From a virus, in IMG/VR virus record IMGVR_UViG_3300027290_000006, positions 1 to 21,059 of that record: a stretch of DNA of 21,059 nucleotides; one strand, given 5' to 3'. Below the pieces are notes generated by a model. The model was not told the DNA's origin. It worked only from the letters and a program-made list of their open reading frames with translations, and did not search any database. Below, piece after piece: positions 6,962 through 13,760 of this stretch. Position numbers and translations under genes: made by a program. The first letter of the stretch is position 1, and the number at the start of each line of letters is the position of its first letter.

Positions 6962-7808
6962 TTGTTGTTTCCTCTTGTGGTTGACTGGCTTTGATCTGCT
7001 GCCACTGCGAACAGAAGGGCGCGACCTCGCAGTACTCCTCGCACCTGCGGTTACGTCCGGGACGCTCTTGCACGTAATGACCGGGCGGGATATCGCCCAG
7101 CTCAGACAGGATCGGGACAACGCGTTTTGCGCGCTTGCCACCCTCTTTCATGAGGGCATAGGTAGTCCCGCTGTACCAGCGCTCCTCCGGGGAGCACTCG
7201 ATCTCTTCACCAGAGTCACTGCGCTGGTGGAAAGAAACCCTCTCTCTCACGTAACTCTCACAGTCTCCCAACGGCCAAGCTGGCACGTCAATGACTTGTA
7301 TTGCCTGCTTTGGGTAATCGTCGCGCCGTTGCGACTCTGCGCGTTTCCAATCCCGGAAAATGGCAACGACTTGCAGGCGGTCGACCTGATAGCCGTTCTT
7401 GTGAGCAAGCCAACGCAGCACGTTGAGCTGACGAGTCCACGACTCGTCGCCTAAGTACTTGTACGTAGAGCAGACCTTCCAGTCTTGCAGCGTCCTGTCG
7501 GCCAGGTGCATGCGGTCGAACTGACCGCTCACCTTCCAGCCATCGACCTCGGCGTACAGGCGCTCCTCAACAAGGGCGCTTGTCTCAGCCCTCTCGAGGA
7601 CTGTGTGGACGGCCTGACCCATCACGGACCAGACGCGCTCTGACACGTCCTCGACCACGCTCTCCTTGTGCGCCCTGTAAAGGGTGCGACGACGTGGCGA
7701 ATCAATCAGCTTGGTCGCGGAAATATCGCCGCCGCCCTGATACGGGTCGTTCAGGACGGCCGCGACGAACGCGTCAGGCAAGCCGTGTACGTTGGTGTAG
7801 AGGGACAT
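6945..7808 (-). CDS. PD-(D/E)XK nuclease, Cas4/RecB-like, 287 aa
   Basis: The fold is recognised from the ordered motifs H68 (VMGQAVHTVLE), D98 (SGQFDRM), D109-W-K111 (LQDWKV) and Q127 (RQLNVLRWL), the RecB/Cas4 family active site (H, D, D-x-K, QxxxY-like). Near the C-terminus C256, C260 and C266 resemble the three-cysteine part of a 4Fe-4S cluster. The partner cysteine that Cas4/AddB proteins have near the N-terminus is not seen (the corresponding region reads DSPRRRTLYRAH), so a cluster is uncertain; C183 or C205 could substitute. Expected role: 5'-3' or end-resecting exonuclease feeding single strands to the ERF annealase two genes upstream. GAGG lies before ATG 7808. Confidence 0.8.
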   Translation of the reverse strand: MSLYTNVHGLPDAFVAAVLNDPYQGGGDISATKLIDSPRRRTLYRAHKESVVEDVSERVWSVMGQAVHTVLERAETSALVEERLYAEVDGWKVSGQFDRMHLADRTLQDWKVCSTYKYLGDESWTRQLNVLRWLAHKNGYQVDRLQVVAIFRDWKRAESQRRDDYPKQAIQVIDVPAWPLGDCESYVRERVSFHQRSDSGEEIECSPEERWYSGTTYALMKEGGKRAKRVVPILSELGDIPPGHYVQERPGRNRRCEEYCEVAPFCSQWQQIKASQPQEETTNDVDF

Positions 7809-7815
7809 CGCGGCC

Positions 7816-8085
7816 TCAGAAAGGAATGTCCTGGTCCTGACGTGCAGGAGCTGCGCGATAGCCGCCGTTGCCGCCGTCGTTCTTTGTGTACTTGGGGTCG
7901 GGCAGCTTCAGGACGCCGGACTCGAAGGGCGTGCCGTTCTTGCTGACCTTGCTCCAGATGGCAACGTCGTACTTAGTCCCATCAGGGAAGGTGACGGTGC
8001 CGGTCTTGGTCGGGGCCTTGGCGCTGGTGGCTCGTGTGTTCTCGAAGAGAACGATCTCGATCTGGTTGTTGTACGTAGCGGACAT
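7816..8085 (-). CDS. Putative single-stranded DNA-binding protein with SSB-type DIPF tail, 89 aa
   Basis: A short beta-rich body (IEIVLFEN, KTGTVTFPDG, KYDVAIWSKVSKNG, FESGVLKLPD) is consistent with a minimal OB fold. A flexible Gly/Asn/Arg-rich linker follows, and the protein ends DQDIPF. The acidic tip ending in D-I-P-F is the hallmark of bacterial SSB proteins, where it docks partner proteins of replication and repair. It lies between the ERF annealase and the Cas4-like nuclease. It is much shorter than E. coli SSB and I cannot match it to a named family, so the function is inferred from tail and context. Its ATG is 6 nt after AGGAG, which overlaps the ERF stop. Confidence 0.6.
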   Translation of the reverse strand: MSATYNNQIEIVLFENTRATSAKAPTKTGTVTFPDGTKYDVAIWSKVSKNGTPFESGVLKLPDPKYTKNDGGNGGYRAAPARQDQDIPF

Positions 8086-8088
8086 GAA

Positions 8089-8691
8089 TTACTCCTGAGT
8101 TGCGGTTGCTTCTTTGGCTTGCAGACGAGCGACGACTTCTTGCACCTTGGTTGCGGGAAGGTCGCTCAACGAATTGATCTTGTAGGCGGCGCAGATGGCG
8201 GTCGTGTCGACGCCTTTGGCTGCTGCCAGCTTCGAGATCGTGTCCACGTCCAAAGCTGAGGCCTTGGCCGGGGTGGGTGCTGCGGGTGCAGCGGTCGGGG
8301 CGCGACGCACGGGTGGTGCAGCAGTCGCTGCGTTGCCGTCGTCGTCCTCGGGGGCGATGCCGCATGCAGCCATAAGGCTGTAGCGACGCGCATAGGTGAG
8401 CGCCGAGCCGTACCCCTGGGCGTCGTGCTTAGACGAAGGGACGTGCAGCTTTCCGGCGCTGAAGGTCTCGCCGCTTTCGTGGATGAACGTGGTCTCCACG
8501 ATCACGCCGTTGTCGCACTCATGGGTCTGCTGGATCAGGGCCAGGCCGTTGTCGTTGAGCGCGTCGATGACGGCCTCAACACATGTGGCGAGGTCCGCAT
8601 AGCGGCTCTTGAAGTGCGGGTTGGCGCTCTGTTTGAGGGCTGGACCGAACGCTTTTTGCGCACGAACCAACGCCGAGGCGATTTCTTTCAT
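8089..8691 (-). CDS. erf: ERF family single-strand annealing protein, 200 aa
   Basis: This belongs to the ERF superfamily of phage recombinases, recognised by KSRYADLATCVEAV near the N-terminus and the signature GYGSALTYARRYSLMAACGI (residues 93-112) followed by an acidic EDDDGNAA. ERF proteins anneal complementary single strands and promote genome circularisation and homologous recombination, like P22 Erf or lambda Beta. An Ala/Pro-rich linker (about 122-146) leads to a C-terminal helical domain of about 50 residues, possibly an oligomerisation or DNA-contact module. It is the first gene of the leftward operon. ATG 8691 has ACGGAG 5-6 nt upstream, in a leader identical to that of the divergent primase gene. 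Confidence 0.9.
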   Translation of the reverse strand: MKEIASALVRAQKAFGPALKQSANPHFKSRYADLATCVEAVIDALNDNGLALIQQTHECDNGVIVETTFIHESGETFSAGKLHVPSSKHDAQGYGSALTYARRYSLMAACGIAPEDDDGNAATAAPPVRRAPTAAPAAPTPAKASALDVDTISKLAAAKGVDTTAICAAYKINSLSDLPATKVQEVVARLQAKEATATQE

Positions 8692-8693
8692 GG

Positions 8694-8705
8694 GTTCTCC
8701 GTGAG
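8694..8705 (-). repeat. 12-bp leader box, left copy (CTCACGGAGAAC on minus strand)
   Basis: CTCACGGAGAAC precedes the ERF start codon by 2 nt and includes its Shine-Dalgarno GGAG. The identical 12 bp occurs at 9006-9017 in the opposite orientation before the primase ATG. The pair is therefore a 300-bp-spaced inverted repeat that gives the two divergent operons the same translation-initiation leader. Confidence 0.6.
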
Positions 8706-8798
8706 ACTGGTTGAAAATTGGCGATAGCCAAATTGAATTGGACAGTCGCCGCGTTTTGTGGGTTGTAGTGTAGCTGTAAATGCAACGCTGTTGCTTTA

Positions 8799-8808
8799 GG
8801 GTATACCC
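8799..8808. promoter_or_regulatory. GGGTATACCC palindrome, candidate operator
   Basis: A perfect 10-bp palindrome in the divergent region, with further partial symmetry outside it (TTGC 8791-8794 and GCAA 8814-8817). Dyads of this size in a phage early control region are often repressor or Cro-like sites. No assigned DNA-binding partner in this window supports that directly. Confidence 0.3.
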
Positions 8809-8905
8809 CTATGGCAAAGTAAATTTCGTCGCAGATAATTCAACCCACTGATTCGTCTACGTTTTTTTGAGCGCCGAGGTGTTTGCTTAGATTGTTCTAA
8901 GTCAC

Positions 8906-8955
8906 GCAGCGAAGCGTAACAAATAGGTCGGCGGTACGCAGACAAGCGGCGAAGC
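8906..8955 (+). repeat. Direct near-repeat GC(A/G)GCGAAGC, 40-bp period
   Basis: GCAGCGAAGC at 8906-8915 recurs as GCGGCGAAGC at 8946-8955, one mismatch, exactly 40 bp apart (close to four helical turns). Only two copies are evident, so this falls short of a real iteron array, but both lie on the primase side of the control region. Confidence 0.35.
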
Positions 8956-9005
8956 ACACACAGCTCTATAGCTGCTCGCTATCGCTACATACAGCAACGC
9001 TTTTA

Positions 9006-9017
9006 CTCACGGAGAAC
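9006..9017 (+). repeat. 12-bp leader box, right copy (CTCACGGAGAAC)
   Basis: This box carries the GGAG Shine-Dalgarno of the primase-helicase gene and is identical to the box before the ERF gene on the other strand (8694-8705). It fixes ATG 9019 as the primase start. Confidence 0.6.
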
Positions 9018-9018
9018 A

Positions 9019-10725
9019 ATGAAAACTTTTCAGGATTTCGGAATTGACCTGAAGGGTCGGACTGGCGAGGAGGTCAAGACGACCTGCCCGCAGTGCTCGC
9101 ACACCCGAAAGAAGCAGAGCTACCCCTGCTTGAACGTCAACACGCTCAAGGGCATCTGGCACTGCCATCACTGCGGCTGGTCCGGTGGTCTGGGCAGCGG
9201 CGTCATCAACCGCTCTGCCCCACCCTCACGTCGCGTCTACCCCAAGCCCGAGTTCCGTCCGGCCAGCCTGAGCGAGAAGGCTCACGAGTGGTTCACCAAG
9301 CGCGGCGTCACCACTGAGGTGCTGGTCCGCAACCGCGTGAGCATGGAGCGGGTCTGGATGCCTCAGATCGAGGACGAGGTCACGGCGATTGCCTTCCCCT
9401 ACTACAAGGGCGGCGAGGTCGTGAACATCAAGTACCGGGACGCGCAGAAGAACTTCCGCCAGGTCGCTGGCGCAGAGAAGATCCTCTACAAGTACGACGA
9501 CATCTCGACCCAGCAGACCATCATCTGCGAGGGTGAGATGGACGCCCTGTCCCTCGAGGTCGCGGGGTTCCAGCACTGCATCAGCGTGCCTGATGGGGCG
9601 CCCGAGGTAAGGGCCACCAACTTCGACAAGAAGTTCGAGTTCCTTGACGACGAGCGACTCGACGCCGTCAAGCAATGGGTGCTCGCAGTTGACTCTGACG
9701 AGCCTGGTCGCAAGCTCGAGGACGAGCTCTCTCGCCGCCTGGGCAGGGAGAAGTGCCTTCGGGTGATCTGGCCCGAAGACTGCAAAGACGCCAACGAGGT
9801 GCTGGTCAAGCACGGCGCTCAACGTCTGCGCGAGTGCATCGAGGATGCCAAGCCCTTCCCTGTCGAAGGCGTGTTCTCGATCGACGACATTGCTGACGAC
9901 ATCGACCAGATGCTCGAGTTCGGCATGGTCCAGGGCGAGCCGACCGGATGGGAGTCGGTCAACGGCCTGTACAAACCAGCGCCTGGTCAGTGGACCCTGG
10001 TCACAGGCATCCCCTCGATGGGCAAGTCCGAGTGGCTGGACGCGATGGCGGTGAACATCGCAGAGAACGCTGGCTGGACCTTCGGCATCTGCTCACCTGA
10101 GAACCAGCCGATCTCGTGGCACGCCGCAAAGCTGATCGAGAAGCGCATGGGCTCTCGCCTCGTGGCTGGTCAGGTGGATCGCGTGAGGTTCGCCGACGCC
10201 AAGGAGTGGATGAACCAGCACTTCCACTTCATCATGCCCGAGGAGCCAAGCCTTGATTCCGTGCTGGCTAAGGCTAAGGTCCTGATCCGCAGGCAGGGCA
10301 TGAAGGGTCTGATCATCGACCCGTACAACGAGCTCGATCACACCAAGCGCAAGGACGGGGTGAGTGAGACCGAGTACGTCTCGCTGTTCCTCACGCAGAT
10401 GCGCAAGTTCGCCCGTGACAACCAGATCCACATCTGGCTGGTGGCGCACCCCTCGAAGCTGATGAAGGATAAGGACGGCACGTACCCCGTGCCCGATGGC
10501 TACGCCGTCTCAGGCTCGGCGCACTTCTACAACAAGGCCGACAACATCATTGCCGTCCACCGGGACACCAGCAACCCGCGTGCGGCCACCGAGGTCCACG
10601 TCCAGAAGGTTCGTAGCCGCTGGCTTGGCAAGCGCGGCACAGCGTACCTGCAATGGCAGTCGCACTCCGGCCGCTTCACTGAGTTCAACGGGGCGTACTC
10701 CCCACCAACAGGGGGTGACGCATGA
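9019..10725 (+). CDS. Bifunctional primase-helicase, T7 gp4/Twinkle type, 568 aa
   Basis: A replicative enzyme that lays primers and unwinds the fork. In order: an N-terminal zinc finger (C23, C26, C49, C52: CPQC...CHHC), a Toprim primase core (ICEGEMDALS with E171; AVDSDEPG with D225/D227), a linker, then a RecA-like DnaB-family helicase with Walker A GIPSMGKS (330-337), Walker B LIIDP (D434), an H-motif LVAHPSK (H477) and a GSAHFYNKADN segment near 499-509. All key residues are intact and the length is typical of phage T7 gp4-type proteins. ATG 9019 follows GGAG. It heads the rightward early operon, and its stop overlaps the next ATG (ATGA). The phage thus supplies its own fork engine rather than relying on host DnaB and DnaG. 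Confidence 0.93.
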   Translation: MKTFQDFGIDLKGRTGEEVKTTCPQCSHTRKKQSYPCLNVNTLKGIWHCHHCGWSGGLGSGVINRSAPPSRRVYPKPEFRPASLSEKAHEWFTKRGVTTEVLVRNRVSMERVWMPQIEDEVTAIAFPYYKGGEVVNIKYRDAQKNFRQVAGAEKILYKYDDISTQQTIICEGEMDALSLEVAGFQHCISVPDGAPEVRATNFDKKFEFLDDERLDAVKQWVLAVDSDEPGRKLEDELSRRLGREKCLRVIWPEDCKDANEVLVKHGAQRLRECIEDAKPFPVEGVFSIDDIADDIDQMLEFGMVQGEPTGWESVNGLYKPAPGQWTLVTGIPSMGKSEWLDAMAVNIAENAGWTFGICSPENQPISWHAAKLIEKRMGSRLVAGQVDRVRFADAKEWMNQHFHFIMPEEPSLDSVLAKAKVLIRRQGMKGLIIDPYNELDHTKRKDGVSETEYVSLFLTQMRKFARDNQIHIWLVAHPSKLMKDKDGTYPVPDGYAVSGSAHFYNKADNIIAVHRDTSNPRAATEVHVQKVRSRWLGKRGTAYLQWQSHSGRFTEFNGAYSPPTGGDA

Positions 10726-10967
10726 CACTCGAAGAGCTGCGCAGCATTCCGCTGCAATACACGTTTGGCTACAGCGCCGACACCCACGCCGTACGTCAGT
10801 ACATGAGCAAGGACAAGCTGATCTGCAAGCAGGTCAGCACACCTCGCAACAAGAAGACCGGGATGTGGGGCAACGGCAAAGTGACCTACATGCTCGTGCC
10901 CACCAAGCAGGAGTTCGAGACAGTCGAGGAGCTGCTCGAGGCCATCAATGCTCGGGAGGCCTCATGA
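10722..10967 (+). CDS. Small hypothetical phage protein, 81 aa
   Basis: Not recognised. The sequence starts MTLEELRSIPLQYTFGYSAD, has a basic middle (CKQVSTPRNKKTGMWGNGK) and ends in a helix (FETVEELLEAINAREAS). The ATG overlaps the primase-helicase stop (ATGA) with AGGGGGTG a few bases upstream, so it is translationally coupled to it. That coupling hints at a role alongside replication, but no motif supports a specific one. Confidence 0.6.
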   Translation: MTLEELRSIPLQYTFGYSADTHAVRQYMSKDKLICKQVSTPRNKKTGMWGNGKVTYMLVPTKQEFETVEELLEAINAREAS

Positions 10968-11194
10968 CCCGCGAAGACATCATCCGCATGGCGCGGGCTT
11001 CAGGCTGGTCAGACAAGGACATCGACAGCCTGATGTACATCGTCGAGACAGCCGCCGCAGCAGAGCGTGAGGCGTGTGCAAAGGTGTGTGAAGGGCTTAC
11101 ACCTGAGTGGCCAGACCAGCTAGGCATCGCCCAGGCTGAGCGGACGACCATGCTTGACTGCGCCGCAGCCATCCGAGCAAGGGGGCGAGCATGA
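10964..11194 (+). CDS. Small phage protein, 76 aa, EREACAKVCE type
   Basis: The pattern MTREDIIRMARASGW at the N-terminus, then an AAEREACAKVCEGL helix, ending MLDCAAAIRARGRA, recurs in many phages of beta- and gammaproteobacteria with no assigned function. It is probably all-helical. The start overlaps the preceding stop (ATGA at 10964-10967), and its own stop overlaps the next ATG in the same way. A much longer in-frame upstream extension (start 10496) was rejected, as it runs antiphase across the primase gene. Confidence 0.65.
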   Translation: MTREDIIRMARASGWSDKDIDSLMYIVETAAAAEREACAKVCEGLTPEWPDQLGIAQAERTTMLDCAAAIRARGRA

Positions 11195-11484
11195 CTTATC
11201 GCAACCGCAAGCTTCTTGACCTGGCTAAGGACCAGCGATGCGTGATGTGTGGCGCTGATGACGGCACGGTCGTGGCGGCGCACAGCAATCTTGGCGAGCA
11301 CGGCAAGGGCTTTGCGCAGAAGGCGCATGACGGCATGGCCGCATGGCTCTGCTATCGGTGTCACGCCGAGTACGACCAGGGCAACAAGATGAACAAGGTG
11401 GACAAGCGTGACTACATCCTCACGGCTATCTGCAAGACGTACCAAGAGATGTGGATCAAAGGACTTATCGGGGTGAACAAATGA
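11191..11484 (+). CDS. Putative HNH-like nuclease domain protein (DUF1364-like), 97 aa
   Basis: It has paired cysteines C17/C20 (CVMC), a VVAAHSN segment with H31, and CYRCHAEYD (C54, C57, H58). This arrangement (CxxC, H, CxxCH) is typical of zinc-stabilised HNH-type nucleases and of the DUF1364 phage proteins, which start RNRKLLDLA and carry VxAH. Such proteins are recombination or junction-processing nuclease candidates (compare the phage Ref/NinG group). The family call rests on pattern, and catalysis is not proven. ATGA overlaps at both ends couple it to its neighbours. Confidence 0.65.
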   Translation: MTYRNRKLLDLAKDQRCVMCGADDGTVVAAHSNLGEHGKGFAQKAHDGMAAWLCYRCHAEYDQGNKMNKVDKRDYILTAICKTYQEMWIKGLIGVNK

Positions 11485-11858
11485 CAGAAGAGTTTTTCAA
11501 GAGCACTCAAGCGATTCGTGAAGAGTCGATCGGAATGATCAAGACACTGCGCGCAGTGCGTGGCGAGAACTACGCACGGCTGGTTCACTCGATCATCCTT
11601 GCCGATCAGATCGAGAACGTCACCAACATCTTTGTCGAGAGCACCACGCCTGAGACGAGAGAGCTGGCGCAGGGCATCTCCAAAGCGCAGATGAGCATGG
11701 TTGCGCAGATCATGACCTACTACACCCGCTGCACTCAGTTCAGCAAGGAGCAGATCGCAGAGGCGATTGCGGACGCCGATCGGATTCAGCGCAGCACGTA
11801 CGACCTGATCTCCAAAGCCGACGATCTGAGCAAGGCGGGAAAGGTGATGGGCGAATGA
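11481..11858 (+). CDS. Hypothetical helical phage protein, 125 aa
   Basis: An all-helical, charged protein (TEEFFKSTQAIREESIGMIK...). I do not recognise a family. ATG 11481 overlaps the previous stop (ATGA), which makes the 10-residue longer reading from 11451 unlikely. No zinc-binding cysteines, catalytic motif or membrane segment. Heptad-like spacing in the middle could allow oligomerisation. Confidence 0.6.
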   Translation: MTEEFFKSTQAIREESIGMIKTLRAVRGENYARLVHSIILADQIENVTNIFVESTTPETRELAQGISKAQMSMVAQIMTYYTRCTQFSKEQIAEAIADADRIQRSTYDLISKADDLSKAGKVMGE

Positions 11859-12067
11859 TCGAGAACGACATCACCATGCCTGGCATGCGAGACATCAGTG
11901 GCTACTCAGCTAACTGCTCGCGTTGCGAAGAGCGCAGGCCAATCGACGACGGCGTACAGATCAGCCGAAGCAAATGGGTATGCGGCAAGTGCTGGCGTCT
12001 GAAGGCAACCCGCCCTACTGGCGCGATGGCCGCGCTTTCTGCCGAGGGAAGGCGAGGCAAGTCATGA
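11855..12067 (+). CDS. Small zinc-ribbon protein, 70 aa
   Basis: Two CxxC knuckles, C21-x2-C24 (CSRC) and C43-x2-C46 (CGKC), about 20 residues apart define a small zinc ribbon; the rest is a basic tail ending EGRRGKS. The TRPTGAMAALSAEGRRGKS end suits nucleic-acid or ribosome/RNAP contact, but the function is unknown. Coupled by ATGA to both neighbours. Confidence 0.65.
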   Translation: MIENDITMPGMRDISGYSANCSRCEERRPIDDGVQISRSKWVCGKCWRLKATRPTGAMAALSAEGRRGKS

Positions 12068-12483
12068 GCATCGGCAAAGTCGTACGTAACGCAGGGTCGC
12101 ATCGCATCCTGTACGCGCTGTCCTTCGGCGAGAAGAGCAGCAAGGAACTCAAGCTAGTCGTCGGCGCGATCAACAGCATCAGCCGATTCGATGGCGAGTA
12201 CATGTCCCGCCTCGTGGCCAGTGGCTACGTGCGCAGCGTTCAAAGCGCATGGGCAATCACCAAGTCAGGCAAGGCAAAGCTCGAAGAGCTCGGCCCTGTC
12301 TCTGGCTTCAATCCTGAATCAAAGAGTCTCAAGAACACCAAGATGCTGCTCCCTAACTACGTCCCCGAGCGGGACAACAAACAGCGCCCATTGCGCCCAG
12401 GATCGCAGGACTTCCTTGCGTACCCGAGCCGCATCGGCAACTGGCACTACTACCGTGATGGCCGCATAGAAAGGATCGAATGA
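12064..12483 (+). CDS. Winged-helix-like DNA-binding protein, 139 aa
   Basis: The region SHRILYALSFGEKSSKELKL...YMSRLVASGYVRSV..AWAITKSGKAKLEELG (about residues 11-76) has the helix-helix-helix-hairpin rhythm of winged HTH proteins, with the usual closing I-T-x-x-G-x-x-x-L-x-E-L. The C-terminal half contains KMLLPNYVPERDNKQRPLRPGS and is likely extended. The start at 12064 overlaps the preceding stop; the longer form from 11923 would cover the zinc-ribbon gene. It could regulate early or middle transcription, though that is an inference from fold alone. Confidence 0.55.
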   Translation: MSIGKVVRNAGSHRILYALSFGEKSSKELKLVVGAINSISRFDGEYMSRLVASGYVRSVQSAWAITKSGKAKLEELGPVSGFNPESKSLKNTKMLLPNYVPERDNKQRPLRPGSQDFLAYPSRIGNWHYYRDGRIERIE

Positions 12484-12818
12484 TGGACATCGAAGAAATG
12501 CTGGAGTTGTACCGCCAGCTTGCAGACAGGTACGCACCCGCCCGCGCTGCGCGTGGCCACCTCGAGGACTACAAGAAGTCCTGCCTGGCCATGCTCATGA
12601 AGGACGCCGAGCGCGAGAAGAAGATCACGACCACGTCCGGTCAAGAGCGTGAGGCCTATGCCCACCCCACGTACATCAAGCTGCTCGATGACCTCAAGCA
12701 GGCGGTGTATGAGGAGGAGAAGGTTCGCTACCACCTCAAGGCAGTCGAACTTCAGATCGAGTTGTACCGCACCAAGAGTGCGAACGAGCGTGCGGAGCGC
12801 CGCGCATACGGAGCCTGA
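12480..12818 (+). CDS. Helical phage protein of unknown function, 112 aa
   Basis: A long-helix protein with alternating charge (IEEMLELYRQLADRY..., LLDDLKQAVYEEEKVRYHLK), consistent with a helical hairpin or coiled coil; the middle, REKKITTTSGQEREAYAHP, appears to be a turn. It resembles a recurrent phage family located near recombination genes, but no function is known. ATG 12480 overlaps the preceding stop (ATGA). A second ATG at 12483 is equally plausible as start. Confidence 0.6.
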   Translation: MMDIEEMLELYRQLADRYAPARAARGHLEDYKKSCLAMLMKDAEREKKITTTSGQEREAYAHPTYIKLLDDLKQAVYEEEKVRYHLKAVELQIELYRTKSANERAERRAYGA

Positions 12819-12820
12819 CC

Positions 12821-13057
12821 ATGAGCATCACATTGAAGTACACAGCAGTGGCTCCATTGGTCGAGGCCAACCTCAGGCAAGTCATCAAGGCCGACCTGCG
12901 CAAGCGCCTGAACGAGGTGGTGAATCAGGAGATCGACGCTGTCATCGAGGAGGCCTGCAACGACATCGTTGCCAGGGTCTATGAGGTGCGCGACATCGGA
13001 CTCGATGGCATCACTCTGCAAATCGCGATCAACGGCGTGAGGAAGGACGTGTCATGA
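12821..13057 (+). CDS. Small hypothetical phage protein, 78 aa
   Basis: Starts SITLKYTAVAPLVEANLRQV; two acidic-basic helices are followed by a beta strand (DGITLQIAINGVRKDVS). No recognised domain. It starts 2 nt after the preceding stop (TGACCATG), and its stop overlaps the next ATG (ATGA at 13054). Confidence 0.55.
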   Translation: MSITLKYTAVAPLVEANLRQVIKADLRKRLNEVVNQEIDAVIEEACNDIVARVYEVRDIGLDGITLQIAINGVRKDVS

Positions 13058-13359
13058 ACGAGCAGTGGAAGTTCTCGGCACAGCGGGAAATCTGGAGCGA
13101 TGCCATCTCGCTGCGCATTGGCGTCAAGCAAGACGATGGCGGCTTCTCTGTCGCCGAGCCACTGACCATGCGTGTCATCGAGTCTGGCCAGACGGTCTCG
13201 CCTTGTATGAGCATCCCGTTCGGTGCAGCGCAGTCTTTGATGGATGAGCTGTGGCAGGCGGGGTGCAGGCCATCGCAGTCGATCGGCACAGCAGGCCAGA
13301 TCGAATCAATGAAACATCACCTGGAAGACATGCGTCGACTGGTATTTGAAAGCAAGTAA
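13054..13359 (+). CDS. Small phage protein of unknown function, 101 aa
   Basis: Begins MNEQWKFSAQREIWSDAISL; a central beta-rich part with VAEPLTMRVIESG resembles a family that recurs in phages just before HExxH-type genes, with no known function. The closing helix (MKHHLEDMRRLVFESK) resembles the same family. ATGA overlap at the start, and the stop TAA overlaps the ATG of the next gene (TAATG), which supports a functional link with it. Confidence 0.6.
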   Translation: MNEQWKFSAQREIWSDAISLRIGVKQDDGGFSVAEPLTMRVIESGQTVSPCMSIPFGAAQSLMDELWQAGCRPSQSIGTAGQIESMKHHLEDMRRLVFESK

Positions 13360-13760
13360 TGAAGTGGTTGGACCGAAGAATCTCTGCGCCTGGGCCACAC
13401 CTGACCTTGTGCTTGAGTGACCGCGAATACAAGCAGGCGATGAAGCACATGAACTGTGAGCCGATCTCGCCTTGGATTAAGACCAGCCAGGCGGATGCAA
13501 CAGCGCACCACCTGGTCTCCGCCAAGGGATTGGCTTGCATCGTCTGTTTGAGTGGATGGGAAGAGCGAAACCCCATCGAGATAGCTGGCCTGCTGGTACA
13601 CGAGGCGGTTCACATCTGGCAGGAATACTGCGATTACTACGGCGAGTCATCACCCGGCCGAGAGCAAGAGGCGTACGCCATTCAGGCAGTGGCGCAAGAG
13701 TTGATGGCGGAGTTCTCGTCTCGACTCAGCAAGAGCAGCAAAGCAAAGAAGGGTAAGTAA
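13359..13760 (+). CDS. HExxH zincin-like phage protein, 133 aa
   Basis: A zinc-metallopeptidase-like motif is clear: LLVHEAVHIWQEY (H81, E82, H85) and, 19 residues later, REQEAYAIQAVAQEL with E104, a possible third ligand, as in gluzincins. Related small phage proteins keep the same HEAVHxWQ and ExEAYAIQ blocks, so the site seems constrained. The protein is far shorter than classic zincins and may have another role (structural zinc or a minimal fold). A K-rich tail ends the sequence. TAATG overlaps at both ends. Confidence 0.65.
   Translation: MKWLDRRISAPGPHLTLCLSDREYKQAMKHMNCEPISPWIKTSQADATAHHLVSAKGLACIVCLSGWEERNPIEIAGLLVHEAVHIWQEYCDYYGESSPGREQEAYAIQAVAQELMAEFSSRLSKSSKAKKGK

Larger units (their letters stand above)
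8692..9018. promoter_or_regulatory. Divergent early control region, gene-free (possible origin/operator)
   Basis: This 327-bp gap separates the leftward recombination operon from the rightward replication operon and has no gene. It includes an AT-rich stretch (about 8815-8895), a perfect palindrome GGGTATACCC (8799-8808), a 10-bp near-repeat GCAGCGAAGC (8906-8915) / GCGGCGAAGC (8946-8955) spaced 40 bp, and identical leader boxes at both ends. It must contain at least one promoter in each direction, but no clear -35/-10 pair can be singled out. The position beside a primase-helicase and the repeats make it a fair candidate for an origin or repressor target. Confidence 0.5.

Noticed and set aside
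8692-9018. A CRISPR array or iteron array in the divergent region
   Set aside because: Only two copies of a 10-bp near-repeat are seen and spacers are absent.
9226-9822. 198-codon minus frame inside the primase-helicase gene
   Set aside because: It lies antisense to the Toprim region, whose residues are clear in the + frame; the minus reading has no recognisable domain.
10496-11194. 232-codon reading that overlaps the primase-helicase and the 81-aa gene
   Set aside because: Only its C-terminal part (from 10964) is a true gene, with an ATGA-coupled start; upstream it reads out of phase with the helicase.
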